A DNA stretch of 64,000 nucleotides from Nostoc sp. KVJ3 (GCF_026127265.1 NZ_WWFG01000002.1:1426001-1490000), one strand, 5' to 3'. Counted from the stretch's first letter, positions 26,593-36,021 are shown. Numbers and translations are program-made. The notes: generated by a model not told the origin, from the letters alone.

Positions 26593-26708
26593 TGATGACT
26601 TAAATATTTAGGAAAAATTATTAAAAGCCATAGCTACTTGACTTCTCACGAATGATTTAGGATTGCTATGGAGAATAGTTAATTAAAAATTATTGAGAGG
26701 AACTGTCT

Positions 26709-26882
26709 ATGTTTGGACTAGGATGGCCAGAAATCGCTGTAATTACCATAGTCGCTGTTCTAATTTTTGGCCCTAAAAAAATTCCCGAACTGGGCACTGC
26801 ACTAGGCAAAACCCTACGTGGCTTTAAGGAGGAGATGAAAACCCCCAGTGATGAAACCAATCCAGAACAAGAAAAACAATAG
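26709..26882 (+). CDS. tatA: TatA/TatE-type twin-arginine translocase subunit (57 aa)
   Basis: The short protein reads MFGLGWPEIAVITIVAVLIF, then GPKKIPELGTALGKTLRGFKEE. That is the TatA family layout: an N-terminal membrane helix (about 5-20), the FGP hinge (20-22) and an amphipathic helix with the conserved LGKxLRxFK pattern. It forms the membrane channel component that exports folded proteins, in the plasma and thylakoid membranes. The tail is short and acidic (about 41-57), making it one of the smaller members. A GAGAGG ribosome binding site sits eight bases before the ATG. tatC is not nearby, as is common in cyanobacteria. Confidence 0.92.
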   Translation: MFGLGWPEIAVITIVAVLIFGPKKIPELGTALGKTLRGFKEEMKTPSDETNPEQEKQ

Positions 26883-27002
26883 TCAAGAGTCGTAATAATT
26901 CGTAATTCGTAATTCGTAATTGATAATATACAAGTTCCCACTGATTACAATTACGAATTAGTGATTATTGGGTTATTTTGATTTTTGACTCTTGACTTTT
27001 AA

Positions 27003-29708
27003 CTAGAGTAGTGTATTGACTACAGAAGAAGGGGCGATTCCATTTTGGGAATCGATAACAGTTGTGCCAGTATTTTGTTGATGTGTCTCTTCTTTCGCTA
27101 AACCACGCAGCTTAATTAACTTAATAGCCCTAGTCACACTTTCTGGTAAAATTACCACCAGGCTGTTATCGGGAGCCATGTCTAAGCCTTTATTAATCGC
27201 TTGGGTTTCATCTAAAATTGATTCATAGCGGCTATCAGGCTTAACTTCGTTGATGCCTTGAATAATCAACTCAGCAGCTGAACCCCGTAAGCGTCCCCGT
27301 GTGTCATCGTCTTCTTTGACGATGATGTAGTCAAAAGTTTGTGCTGCTAATTTGCCCAAAGTCACAAAGTCTTCGTCGCGGCGATCGCCTGGCCCGCCAA
27401 TTACGCCAATGCGTTGTCCTGTAGTCCAGTTCCGCACAAAAGCACCTACAGCTTCGTAACTGGCTGCGTTGTGGGCATAATCTACCAAAGCGTGGTAGTT
27501 GCCTAAATTAAATAAATTCATCCGTCCTGGGGTTTGACTAACTGAAGCTCGGAAGGTCTTCAAACCAGCCCGAATCTGCTCAATTGTGACATTTTGTACG
27601 AATGCTGCCAAACTTGCGGCTAAAGCATTGGCAATCATAAACGGCGCACGTCCGCCCATTGTTAAAGGTATATTTTCTGCTCTTTCTATGCGGTGTGTCC
27701 AATCACCTTTAACAATTGACAAATAGCCACTTTCATACACTGCGGCTACTCCACCCTTTTGGATGTGCTTCCGCACCAATTCCGAGTCGGGGTTCATGGT
27801 GAAGTAAGCAATATTAGCCTTGGTTTTTTCTGACATGGCAGCGACGCGGCGATCGTCGGCATTGAGTACCGCATAGCCATCAGGGAATACGGCTTCCGCT
27901 ACTACGCTCTTGAGGTTAGCTAACTGCTCAATGGTATCTATATCGCCTATTCCTAAGTGGTCTGAGGCTACATTCAATACCACACCCACATTTGCGGCTT
28001 CAAAGCCCAATCCAGAGCGGAGAATGCCACCGCGAGCCGTTTCCAGCACTGCTACTTCCACTGTGGGATCTTGGAGGATGACGTGGGCGCTTTGAGGGCC
28101 TGTGTTGTCGCCAGCTTCTACCAAGTAATCACCGATATATGTTCCGTCGGTAGTTGTATAACCTACTACTTTTCCAGTCTGTTTATAAATATGTGCTAGT
28201 AGTCGGGTAGTAGTGGTTTTGCCATTAGTACCAGTAATGCTAAGGATGGGAATTTGGCTAGATTGCTCGTTGGGAAACAGCATATCCATGACTGCGCCAG
28301 CGACGTTGCGGGGAATACCCACACTAGGGGCGACGTGCATCCGAAAGCCGGGAGCAGCGTTAACTTCCACAATTACGCCATCTACTTCTCGCAGAGGACG
28401 GCTAATATCTGTGGTAACAATATCAAGTCCGGCGATATCCAAACCGATAATCTTGACTACCCGTTGTGCTAACCACAGATTTTCTGGGTGAATTTCGTCG
28501 GTACGGTCTACGGCGCTACCACCTGTACTTAAGTTGGCTGTTGCCCTGAGATAACAAAGGGTTCCTTTGGGTGGAACGCTATTTAGGGTATAGCCTTGTC
28601 TTTCTAAGAGTTGGTAGCTGGTGCGGTCTAGTTCAATCTTGGTTAGAACGTTATCATGTCCTTCGCCGCGATTTGGATCGAGGTTTGTTTCCTCAATCAA
28701 TTCGGAGATGGTTGATCGACCATTGCCAATGACGTGAGCCGGAACGCGTTCGGCGACTGCGACTACTTTGCCATTTACCACCAGTACCCTGTGGTCGCGC
28801 CCAAGGTAATATCTTTCGACGATAATTGACCGAGATACCTGTCTAGCAGCTTCATATCCGGCTTCCGCTTCTTCCCAAGTTCTGATGTCAATGGTGATCC
28901 CACGTCCATGATTGCCATCAACTGGCTTAAGGACGATTGGATAGCCGCCAACATATTCAATGGCTTGTTCTAGGTCGTCTAAGAAGTTAATTACTGTACC
29001 TCTGGGGACTGGGGCACCTGCCGCAGCGAGGATGCGTTTAGTGGCTTCTTTGTCGCAAGCTAGTTCTACGCCGAGAATGCTGGTGTTGTCCGTCATTGTG
29101 GCTTGCATCCGCTTCTGATTCACGCCATAGCCTAGCTGAATCAAAAAGCGGGCTTCCAGAGACATCCAGGGAATACCTCTTTTTTCCGCTTCTTTAACGA
29201 TCGCTTCCGTGGAAGGGCCCAAGGAAGCATCACGGGTGAAGTCTTTCAGGTCTTGAATATCTTGCTCTAGTTCTGCTTTGGGATAACGGCCTCGATCGAC
29301 GATACTCTGGCATAGCCGCACTGCGGCTCTTCCAGCGTAGCGTCCCGCTTCCTCATTCTGATACTCGATTACTACTTGATAAATTCCGGGTGTGGCAGTT
29401 TCGCGGGTGCGACCAAAGCCAACATGCATACCAGCTAATTCCTGGAGTTCTAGGGCTACGTGTTCTACGATATGGCCGATCATAGTGCCTTCTTTGACTC
29501 GCATCAAAAAACCACCACGACAACCGGGCGAACAATAGTGACCCTCCAGACTCGGCAGCGCCTCAACTAGTCCTTCATAAAAGCCAGGGATTTCATTCGA
29601 GGGCGACTCGGCAAGGGTTTCTAAATCGAGGCGCATGACGATCAGCTTGTGGCGTCGAATGCTCCAATAGTTTGGGCCGCGTAAGGTCTGGATCTTGAGG
29701 ATTCTCAT
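27003..29708 (-). CDS. cphA: Cyanophycin synthetase
   Basis: The 901-residue protein matches CphA1 in length and order: an N-terminal domain starting MRILKIQTLRGPNYWS, a central ATP-grasp domain (GNHGRGITIDIRTW near 225; EVNAAPGFRMHVAPS near 445), and a C-terminal Mur-ligase-like domain with the P-loop TGTNGKTTTTRLLAH (about 494-508) and DYAHNAASYEAV. The two ATP sites add Asp to the backbone and Arg to the side chain of multi-L-arginyl-poly-L-aspartate. The frame is open ten codons further upstream, but the ATG at 29708 gives the conserved start. cphB lies 494 bases upstream on the same strand, with repeats between, so co-transcription is possible but not tight. Confidence 0.97.
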   Translation of the reverse strand: MRILKIQTLRGPNYWSIRRHKLIVMRLDLETLAESPSNEIPGFYEGLVEALPSLEGHYCSPGCRGGFLMRVKEGTMIGHIVEHVALELQELAGMHVGFGRTRETATPGIYQVVIEYQNEEAGRYAGRAAVRLCQSIVDRGRYPKAELEQDIQDLKDFTRDASLGPSTEAIVKEAEKRGIPWMSLEARFLIQLGYGVNQKRMQATMTDNTSILGVELACDKEATKRILAAAGAPVPRGTVINFLDDLEQAIEYVGGYPIVLKPVDGNHGRGITIDIRTWEEAEAGYEAARQVSRSIIVERYYLGRDHRVLVVNGKVVAVAERVPAHVIGNGRSTISELIEETNLDPNRGEGHDNVLTKIELDRTSYQLLERQGYTLNSVPPKGTLCYLRATANLSTGGSAVDRTDEIHPENLWLAQRVVKIIGLDIAGLDIVTTDISRPLREVDGVIVEVNAAPGFRMHVAPSVGIPRNVAGAVMDMLFPNEQSSQIPILSITGTNGKTTTTRLLAHIYKQTGKVVGYTTTDGTYIGDYLVEAGDNTGPQSAHVILQDPTVEVAVLETARGGILRSGLGFEAANVGVVLNVASDHLGIGDIDTIEQLANLKSVVAEAVFPDGYAVLNADDRRVAAMSEKTKANIAYFTMNPDSELVRKHIQKGGVAAVYESGYLSIVKGDWTHRIERAENIPLTMGGRAPFMIANALAASLAAFVQNVTIEQIRAGLKTFRASVSQTPGRMNLFNLGNYHALVDYAHNAASYEAVGAFVRNWTTGQRIGVIGGPGDRRDEDFVTLGKLAAQTFDYIIVKEDDDTRGRLRGSAAELIIQGINEVKPDSRYESILDETQAINKGLDMAPDNSLVVILPESVTRAIKLIKLRGLAKEETHQQNTGTTVIDSQNGIAPSSVVNTLL

Positions 29709-30202
29709 GGGAATAGGTAGATGGAGATTCGGAACCAAAATTCTAGTTTCTTACTGTAATTGACCGCTAAACTGTTCGTTGCAAACAGTTTTTTCTTTTT
29801 ACATAGTATTCTCATCATTTTTCTACAACAAGAAATAAATGTGCGGCCAACTGATTTGGGATTTTAGATTTATGATTTTGGATTAAAAGAGACAATTAGG
29901 GTACTTAGCTCTAGTATTTTAGATTTACGATAGCGTAGCGTAAAGCCTGGGTCATAGCTTCTCTACGAGATGCTCTTGCTAGCTTGCTTCTCTGTAGGAG
30001 TACGCTGAGAACGTGTTCTTGAGGTTTTTTAGATTGTTTTCGCCAACTTTCTGGCGGTATCTGCCGAAAAGCAAAGCTCTTTTAATCTAAAATCCGTTTT
30101 GAAAAGTTTGCTAGGTCGGGAAACCCTCCTGACAACTTTTCCCAAAATCCAAAATCTAAAATTTGTGGTCTACGTCAGTGTAACCTTAGATACTCTATCC
30201 CG
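29709..30202. other. cphB-cphA intergenic region with REP-like repeats
   Basis: No gene is seen. It contains GGATTTTAGATTTATG-type repeats, a REP-like stretch (TAGCGTAGCGTAAAGCC at 29932-29948, TTCTCTACGAGATGCTC near 29960) and another inverted piece near 30095-30130. The region would hold a promoter if cphA is transcribed on its own. Confidence 0.55.
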
Positions 30203-31066
30203 TCAGCTGGAGATTCGGTGTACAGCAGGCAATACAGTGCGCTGGTACAGGTGGAAGCGATCGCCGTAGCTGAGGATATGGAGACGTAAATTATGCATTG
30301 TTAATGGTTCATTAGCACCAACATGGGGTTCGTTGGTGTGGGTGGCTTCAGTGGGATCGACAATGGTGACACTGCCTTTACCCATAACTTGTAACCAACC
30401 ATCCCGTTCAAACACTGCACAAGTATCTTCGTCAATGCCAATACCTAAGCGATCGGGGTGAGCAGCGATCGCACTAATCAGCCGCCCCATCCGATTCCGG
30501 TTGTGAAAATGTTGGTCAACGATGACTTCAGGGATAAACCCCAAACCCGTTGCCATATCAACTAGGGAACGATTTGGCGACTCTCCACTCCCGCCGCCAG
30601 CAATCATGTGATGCCCCATCACTGCCGCTCCTGCACTGGTGCCTGCTAAGGTCAGTTGCCCCGCCCTCACTCTCTGTCGAATAATTTCCATTGCTGGCGT
30701 ATCTGCCAATACACCACAGAGACGCAGCTGATCTCCTCCTGTCAAAAATACCCCACTACAGGCTTCTAGGGATGCTTTGATTTGGGAGGCTTCACACTGT
30801 TCTCGTTCGCGGATGTCTAAAATCTCTACTTTTTGGGCACCCATTTCTTCAAAAATGCGAATGTACCGACCACCAATGATGGCGGGTTCGCGAGAGGCAG
30901 ATGGAATAATTGTAATATAAGCCTTACTAGCACCGGCACGTCCAAAAAAAGTTCGTAGGATTTCGCGCCCATGAACTTTGTCTTCTGCGCCTCCGATAAC
31001 CAGAACGGCGGTTTTAGTTGCTTGGGGTGTCCTCATTTCTAGCGATTTAGCTTGTAATTGCGGCAT
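30203..31066 (-). CDS. cphB: Cyanophycinase
   Basis: The 287-residue protein is a serine peptidase of family S51 that releases beta-Asp-Arg dipeptides from cyanophycin. The nucleophile Ser144 lies in AGTSAGAAVMG. Other family features are the opening VLVIGGAEDK (21-30), SGVFLTGGDQLRL (about 104-116), and PEVIVDQHFHNRNRMGRL with the conserved Gln/His residues. Length agrees with known CphB. The start MPQLQAKSLEM is kept; MRTPQATK at residue 11 is an alternative. It is upstream of cphA in the order seen in Nostocales, and intracellular (no signal peptide). Confidence 0.95.
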   Translation of the reverse strand: MPQLQAKSLEMRTPQATKTAVLVIGGAEDKVHGREILRTFFGRAGASKAYITIIPSASREPAIIGGRYIRIFEEMGAQKVEILDIREREQCEASQIKASLEACSGVFLTGGDQLRLCGVLADTPAMEIIRQRVRAGQLTLAGTSAGAAVMGHHMIAGGGSGESPNRSLVDMATGLGFIPEVIVDQHFHNRNRMGRLISAIAAHPDRLGIGIDEDTCAVFERDGWLQVMGKGSVTIVDPTEATHTNEPHVGANEPLTMHNLRLHILSYGDRFHLYQRTVLPAVHRISS

Positions 31067-31604
31067 TTTGTTTCTCCTGTCAACAACTTCAGGTGAATTT
31101 CACAAGGATCAGTTGGCTGATGATTTTTGCGCTTTGCAACTTTTGAGAGGACACTTTGTGGAAGTTTTGAAACTGGGCAGCCACTCTCCGAATTCTCGCT
31201 TAACGCTCGCGTTGCCTCAGTCTAAACGTGTTTGTTCCCATTCCTCAAAGCCAGGGCCTTGTTTTTCACCTGTCCACTTGCAGCAGGGCAAAATAGTCTT
31301 TAGGGGGCTAGATTCCCCCTCTGGGGCTGGGGACGAGCAGGTAAGACTACGCTTTTTTCTGAGGCTGGCTCGATGCATCCTGGAAGTTGTTAACTTGATA
31401 TGATTATTAATTTAAATGTACTTGTGACAACATTTAAACATAAATTAAGTAATTAGAAAAACTTTTGATCCCATCTAAAATCCAGGAGTCCTGGTAGTTT
31501 TAGATACTATTGATAAAGTTTAACTGGAGTTTGACTCGACCTTGGCTTGGCGGTGTTTGCTAGACATCCAAATTTAAGATTAGTGTCCTTGAATACGAAT
31601 AACT
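31067..31604. other. Divergent intergenic region between cphB and trmD
   Basis: It should hold the promoters of both genes. Overlapping open frames on the plus strand (30978-31403) show no family features and start inside cphB, so they are not called. I see no repeat, tRNA or clear operator. Confidence 0.5.
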
Positions 31605-32363
31605 GTGCGCTTTGATATAGTTACACTTTTTCCTGACTGTTTTAACTCTGTTCTTAATTCTGGGTTACTGGGTAAAGCCTTAGCTAAACAGATTGCCGAA
31701 GTGCATCTGGTTAATCCACGGGACTTTACCACTGACAAGCACCGAAAGGTGGATGATGAACCCTACGGCGGCGGTGTTGGGATGCTAATGAAGCCAGAAC
31801 CGATTTTTACGGCTGTGGAGTCGCTGCCAATTCTCCCCCGAAGAGAAATAATTTTAATGAGTCCACAGGGTGAAACAATCAATCAACCTCTTTTGAAAGA
31901 ATTGGTGACAAATTATGACCAGTTAGTAGTTATTTGCGGGCATTACGAAGGAGTAGATGAAAGGGTGCTGCATTTGGTAACGAGAGAAGTATCTTTGGGC
32001 GATTTTATTCTGACTGGCGGGGAAATTCCAGCAATGGCTTTGATTAATGGTGTAGTACGACTAATACCAGGAACCGTGGCCAAAACCGAGTCCCTCACAG
32101 CAGAAAGTTTTGAGGAAGGGTTATTGGATTATCCCCAATATACTCGTCCTGCCAATTTTCGCGGTTTGAAAGTGCCTGATGTCTTGCTCAGTGGAAATCA
32201 TGCCGCGATCGCTAAGTGGCGTTACGAGCAACAAATTCAAAAAACCCGCGATCGCCGCCCTGATCTTTTGGAGGAATGGGAGCAGGGGGCAGGGGGCAGG
32301 GAGCAGGGGGCAGGGAGCAGGGAGCAGGGAGCAGGGGGAGCAGGGGGAGCAGGGGAAGAATAA
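31605..32363 (+). CDS. trmD: tRNA (guanine-N1)-methyltransferase with repeat-derived tail
   Basis: The 252-residue SPOUT methyltransferase makes m1G37 in tRNA, preventing frameshifts. Diagnostic motifs are YGGGVGML (54-61), CGHYEGVDERV (111-121), SLGDFILTGGE (130-140) and YTRPANFRG (about 179-187), which form the trefoil-knot AdoMet site. The start is GTG at 31605. Family proteins normally end near DLLEEW (residue 225); here about 27 further residues, Gly, Ala, Gln and Glu rich (EQGAGGREQGAGSREQ type), are encoded by GGGAGCA/GGGGCA short tandem repeats at 32278-32358. The tail should not affect the folded core. ispF follows 48 bases later. Confidence 0.96.
   Translation: MRFDIVTLFPDCFNSVLNSGLLGKALAKQIAEVHLVNPRDFTTDKHRKVDDEPYGGGVGMLMKPEPIFTAVESLPILPRREIILMSPQGETINQPLLKELVTNYDQLVVICGHYEGVDERVLHLVTREVSLGDFILTGGEIPAMALINGVVRLIPGTVAKTESLTAESFEEGLLDYPQYTRPANFRGLKVPDVLLSGNHAAIAKWRYEQQIQKTRDRRPDLLEEWEQGAGGREQGAGSREQGAGGAGGAGEE
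32278..32358 (+). repeat. STRR-type tandem repeat inside the trmD 3' end
   Basis: Units of GGGAGCA and GGGGGCA are repeated about eleven times. The same GGGAGCAGGGG text occurs in intergenic STRR blocks elsewhere in the window (for example near 6895 and 59573), so the coding tail arose from an intergenic-type repeat. Confidence 0.85.
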
Positions 32364-32411
32364 TCATTTCTAACTCCTGAAAAATGACCAATGACAAATG
32401 ACTAATGACAA

Positions 32412-32897
32412 ATGACAAAAATTCGTATTGGTAACGGCTACGATATTCACCAACTGGTGAGCGATCGCGCTTTGATTTTAGGTGGAATTCAAATTCCCCA
32501 TGAACTGGGTTTATTAGGCCACAGTGACGCTGATGTGTTAACGCACGCGATTATGGATGCCATGCTTGGGGCATTATCTTTGGGGGATATTGGTCATTAT
32601 TTTCCGCCTAGCGATCCTAAATGGGCGGGGGCAGATAGTTTAGTACTATTAACTCAAGTACATCAACTGATTCGGCATCAAGGTTGGGAGATAGGAAATA
32701 TTGACTCAGTGGTAGTAGCAGAACGTCCAAAATTAAAACCGCATATTAACAATATGCGCGACAAACTAGCGGCGGTTTTAGAATTACAACCAAATCAAAT
32801 TGGTATCAAAGCTACCACCAACGAAAAATTAGGCCCCGTTGGACGCGAAGAAGGTATATGTGCTTATGCTGTTGTCTTGCTATTTGCTTCAGAATGA
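32412..32897 (+). CDS. ispF: 2-C-methyl-D-erythritol 2,4-cyclodiphosphate synthase
   Basis: The 161-residue enzyme of the MEP isoprenoid pathway converts CDP-ME-2P to MEcPP. Metal ligands are visible at D11 and H13 (GYDIHQL) and H45 (DADVLTHAIMDAMLG), and GDIGHYFPPSDPKW and KATTNEKLGPVGREEGI are family signatures. It supplies carotenoid and chlorophyll phytol precursors. The start ATG lies within an AATGACAA repeat (several ATGACMAA units at 32384-32417); the copy giving MTKIRIGNGYD fits the family start. It lies close behind trmD in the same direction. Confidence 0.97.
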   Translation: MTKIRIGNGYDIHQLVSDRALILGGIQIPHELGLLGHSDADVLTHAIMDAMLGALSLGDIGHYFPPSDPKWAGADSLVLLTQVHQLIRHQGWEIGNIDSVVVAERPKLKPHINNMRDKLAAVLELQPNQIGIKATTNEKLGPVGREEGICAYAVVLLFASE

Positions 32898-32960
32898 CTT
32901 TTGTTTTAGCCTTTGATAAAGATATTAAAGACTGGTTAGGATGGAAATAAATTTGAAATT

Positions 32961-34742
32961 ATGAAATTTTTTAGCACCATATTTGTGGCAATTAAACATT
33001 TTTGGTTGCCAATAATTCTGACTTCAGCAACAGCACTTATAATTACCGCATGTAACCCCACTAACTTCAAAAGTGCATCCGCTAAAGTGCCACAATTGGT
33101 AAGTGCTATTCTCAGTGACCCCAAAACTTTTAATTATCCTCTCAGCCAAGAGTTTCCTAACGTTTTTGCTCTAATCTACGAGGGGCTAATTACCCAAAAC
33201 CCGATAACTGCTAAAGTCGAGCCAGCCTTAGCTGAATCTTGGCTAATTTCTGATGATAAACTAAAGATTGTTTTTACCCTTCGCGAAGGGTTGAAATGGT
33301 CTGATGGTCAGCCGCTAACAGTAGATGATGTGGTATTTACTTATAACGATATCTACCTTAACGAAGCAATTCCTACAGATGTAAGAGATAGCTTGAGAAT
33401 TGGTGAAAGTCGAAAGCTACCTACTGTACGAAAAGTGGATGAACGTCGAGTTGAGTTTAGCGTACCAGAACCCTTTAGACCTTTTTTGCTGAGTACAGGT
33501 TCTCCAATTTTGCCGGCTCATATATTGGAGAAATCGGTAAAAACAAAAAACCAAGATGGGAAGCCGATTTTTCTAACACAATGGGGTGTTGATACTCCTC
33601 CCGACCAAATTATTGTCAACGGCCCTTACAAACTAGAGCGCTACGATACGAGTCAGCGTGTGTCCTTCCGGCGCAATCCCTATTACTGGCGTAAGGATGC
33701 TCAAGGCAATTCCCAGCCTTACATTGAACGAGTAATTTGGCAAATTGTGGAATCTACAGATACCTCCTTGCTGCAATTTCGTTCTGGTGGATTAGATACT
33801 GTAGCTGTATCACCAGAATACTTTTCTTTGCTAAAGGTGCAAGAAAAGCAGAGTCATTTCACCATTTATAATGGTGGGCCAACATCCAGTACCTCGTTTG
33901 TTTGGTTCAATCTCAACAAAGGTAAAAGAAATGGGAAACCACTGGTCGATCCAGTTAAGTCTCAATGGTTCAATAACGTGCAATTTCGACAGGCTATAGC
34001 TTATGCAATTGACCGCCAAACGATGATTAATAACACTTTTCGAGGCTTGGGTGTAGCACAAGATTCACCCATTTCTATGCAAAGTCCGTATTATCTTTCC
34101 CCTAAAGAAGGGTTAAAAGTTTACGATTATAATCAACAAAAAGCGAAAGAGTTACTACTAAAAGCAGGATTTAAGTACAACAACAATCAGTTAGTAGATG
34201 CTCAGGGAAATCGTGTCCGTTTCTCTTTGCTTACCAATGCTGGAAATAAAATCCGTGAGGCAATGGGATCGCAGATTAAACAAGACTTGAGTAAAATCGG
34301 TATTCAAGTTGATTTCACGCCTTTGGCATGGAATACTTTTACTGATAAAGTTTCTAACTCCTTAGATTGGGAAGCTTCTTTAATGGGTTTGACCGGCGGA
34401 TTAGAACCGAATGATGGTGCTAATGTCTGGGCACCTGAAGGCGGATTACACATGTTTAATCAGAAACCCCAAGCAGGACAAAAGCCGATTGAAGGTTGGG
34501 AAGTTGCTCCTTGGGAAGCGAAACTTGGGAATCTTTACATTCAAGCTGCACGGGAATTAGATGAAGCGAAGGTGAAAGCGATTTATGCCGAAACGCAGCG
34601 CATTACCCAGGAAAATTTACCTTTTATTTACCTGGTTAATCCTTATTCAATGTCAGCAGTGCGTAATCGTTTTGAAGGCATTAAATTCTCTGCCCTTGGC
34701 GGCGCATTCTGGAATATTGAACAAATTAAAGTAACGGATTAG
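32961..34742 (+). CDS. ABC transporter substrate-binding lipoprotein (SBP_bac_5)
   Basis: The 593-residue protein has a lipoprotein signal (hydrophobic stretch about 13-30, lipobox IITAC with Cys31) and a family 5 extracellular solute-binding domain: FALIYEGLITQNPITAKVEPALAESWLIS, FTLREGLKWSDGQPLTVDDVVFTYNDI, RQAIAYAIDRQTMINNTFRGLG and the C-terminal NLPFIYLVNPYSMSAVRNRF. Members bind oligopeptides, nickel or related solutes and deliver them to Dpp/Opp/Nik permeases. No permease or ATPase is adjacent. The downstream neighbour is larB, which makes a nickel cofactor, so a nickel link is conceivable but unproven; peptide binding is the default. Confidence 0.9.
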   Translation: MKFFSTIFVAIKHFWLPIILTSATALIITACNPTNFKSASAKVPQLVSAILSDPKTFNYPLSQEFPNVFALIYEGLITQNPITAKVEPALAESWLISDDKLKIVFTLREGLKWSDGQPLTVDDVVFTYNDIYLNEAIPTDVRDSLRIGESRKLPTVRKVDERRVEFSVPEPFRPFLLSTGSPILPAHILEKSVKTKNQDGKPIFLTQWGVDTPPDQIIVNGPYKLERYDTSQRVSFRRNPYYWRKDAQGNSQPYIERVIWQIVESTDTSLLQFRSGGLDTVAVSPEYFSLLKVQEKQSHFTIYNGGPTSSTSFVWFNLNKGKRNGKPLVDPVKSQWFNNVQFRQAIAYAIDRQTMINNTFRGLGVAQDSPISMQSPYYLSPKEGLKVYDYNQQKAKELLLKAGFKYNNNQLVDAQGNRVRFSLLTNAGNKIREAMGSQIKQDLSKIGIQVDFTPLAWNTFTDKVSNSLDWEASLMGLTGGLEPNDGANVWAPEGGLHMFNQKPQAGQKPIEGWEVAPWEAKLGNLYIQAARELDEAKVKAIYAETQRITQENLPFIYLVNPYSMSAVRNRFEGIKFSALGGAFWNIEQIKVTD

Positions 34743-34822
34743 GTATTGGGTATGGGAAATGGGGCATTGGTTATTCACAGAGGAAGAATGACAAGTAACA
34801 AAGGACAAAGGACAAATAACCA

Positions 34823-35611
34823 ATGACCGATGAAAAAACATTGCGATCGCTACTCGTTGCGGTTGCTAATGGTAAAGTTACGCCAGATACGGCATTAAAC
34901 TCACTCAAAGACTTAACTTATGAGTCTGTAGGTGAGTTTGCCAAAATTGACCACCATCGGCAGCTAAGAACTGGTTTCCCTGAAGTGATTTGGGGGCCTG
35001 GTAAGACACCCGACCAAATTGCTCAAATTATGGAGGTAATGCGCCTCCGCAACCCGGTGGTGATGGCGACTCGCATTGAACCAGCTGTTTATGCCGCACT
35101 GCAATCCAAAGTTAGCGGCTTGCGATATTACGATTCGGCGCGAATTTGTGCGATCGCTCCCCCTACCATCGAACCACAATTTCAGGGTGAAATTGCCATT
35201 CTTTCTGCTGGTACTGCCGATTTACCCGTTGCTGAAGAAGCGGCTGTCACTGCTGAACTTTCTGGTTTTCGGGTACAGCGCCTCTGGGATGTTGGTGTTG
35301 CTGGGATTCACCGTTTGCTGAGTAATCGCCACCTGATTGAGTCAGCATCGGTTTTAATTGTCGTGGCGGGGATGGAAGGCGCTTTACCCAGCGTTGTTGC
35401 GGGTTTAGCAAGTTGTCCTGTAATTGCCGTACCCACCAGCATCGGTTATGGCGCAAGTTTTGGTGGATTAGCACCTTTATTGACAATGCTCAACTCTTGT
35501 GCTGCGGGAGTCGGCGTAGTAAATATCGATAATGGTTTTGGTGCCGCAGTGTTGGCGGGACAAATTTTGCGAACTGCCGAGAAATTGCGGTTGGCATCGG
35601 CTGGATCTTGA
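34823..35611 (+). CDS. larB: Nickel-pincer cofactor biosynthesis protein LarB (AIR carboxylase-like)
   Basis: The 262-residue protein has a LarB N-terminal region (LRSLLVAVANGKVTPDTALNSL, then DHHRQLRTGFPEVIWGPGKTPDQ) and a C-terminal PurE-like domain (GTADLPVAEEAAVTAELSG, then AGMEGALPSVVAGLASCPVIAVPTSIGYG). LarB carboxylates and hydrolyses NaAD to start nickel-pincer nucleotide synthesis in lactate racemase systems; in cyanobacteria it is widespread without lactate racemase and its role is less clear. The start overlaps short ACAAAGGACAAA repeats upstream. larC and larE are not in the window. Confidence 0.92.
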   Translation: MTDEKTLRSLLVAVANGKVTPDTALNSLKDLTYESVGEFAKIDHHRQLRTGFPEVIWGPGKTPDQIAQIMEVMRLRNPVVMATRIEPAVYAALQSKVSGLRYYDSARICAIAPPTIEPQFQGEIAILSAGTADLPVAEEAAVTAELSGFRVQRLWDVGVAGIHRLLSNRHLIESASVLIVVAGMEGALPSVVAGLASCPVIAVPTSIGYGASFGGLAPLLTMLNSCAAGVGVVNIDNGFGAAVLAGQILRTAEKLRLASAGS

Positions 35612-35718
35612 GTTAAGACATTAAAGTTATACCCAAGATTTCAGGATATTATCAGTAATTTTTCTGAAAAATAAACCGATCCTGAAATTTGCCACCCTCA
35701 ACCTCTTAATCAGCAAAT

Positions 35719-35925
35719 ATGAGCCATTACAGCGATTTTATATCTCAGTTATATTGGCACTTGCCTGTAAAATTGACGGCATTAGCACAAACAATTACCG
35801 ATCCAAACGTTCTGGATCAGATGCAAAAAGCTTGGAGCCACTTTATACAGACAGGTCAAGTGTGGGCATTGTTGATTGGTGTAATCATTGGCTATATGAT
35901 TCGGAATTTAACTAGCTACGGTTAA
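35719..35925 (+). CDS. Small hypothetical protein with a C-terminal membrane helix (68 aa)
   Basis: The protein has a soluble amphipathic N-terminal part (SHYSDFISQLYWHLPVKLTALAQTITDPNVLDQMQKAWSHF, about 2-42) and one predicted membrane helix (about 48-64, VWALLIGVIIGYMI), ending RNLTSYG. The layout resembles short cyanobacterial membrane-associated proteins; I do not recognise a family. It lies between larB and argH in the same direction, 107 and 96 bases away, and could be part of either transcript. Confidence 0.6.
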   Translation: MSHYSDFISQLYWHLPVKLTALAQTITDPNVLDQMQKAWSHFIQTGQVWALLIGVIIGYMIRNLTSYG

Positions 35926-36021
35926 ATTTAAAAGTTAGGAGTTAAGAGTGAGAAGTTAGGAGTCAGAAACTCATAACTCCTCACTCTTAACTCTTAACTC
36001 TCCCCCACTCCCTTGATATTT

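Larger units (their letters stand above)
26324..26708. other. Intergenic region with repeats and gene debris
   Basis: It holds the right copy of the 32-bp direct repeat (26482-26513), a possible Uma2-tail fragment (26557-26592), and the right half of the hairpin repeat family (TTCTCACGAATGATTTAGG near 26643-26661). GAGAGG at 26695-26700 is the ribosome binding site of tatA. Confidence 0.6.

Noticed and set aside
30978..31403. 141-codon plus-strand frame over the cphB start
   Set aside because: It overlaps the clear cphB gene antisense and shows no family signal.
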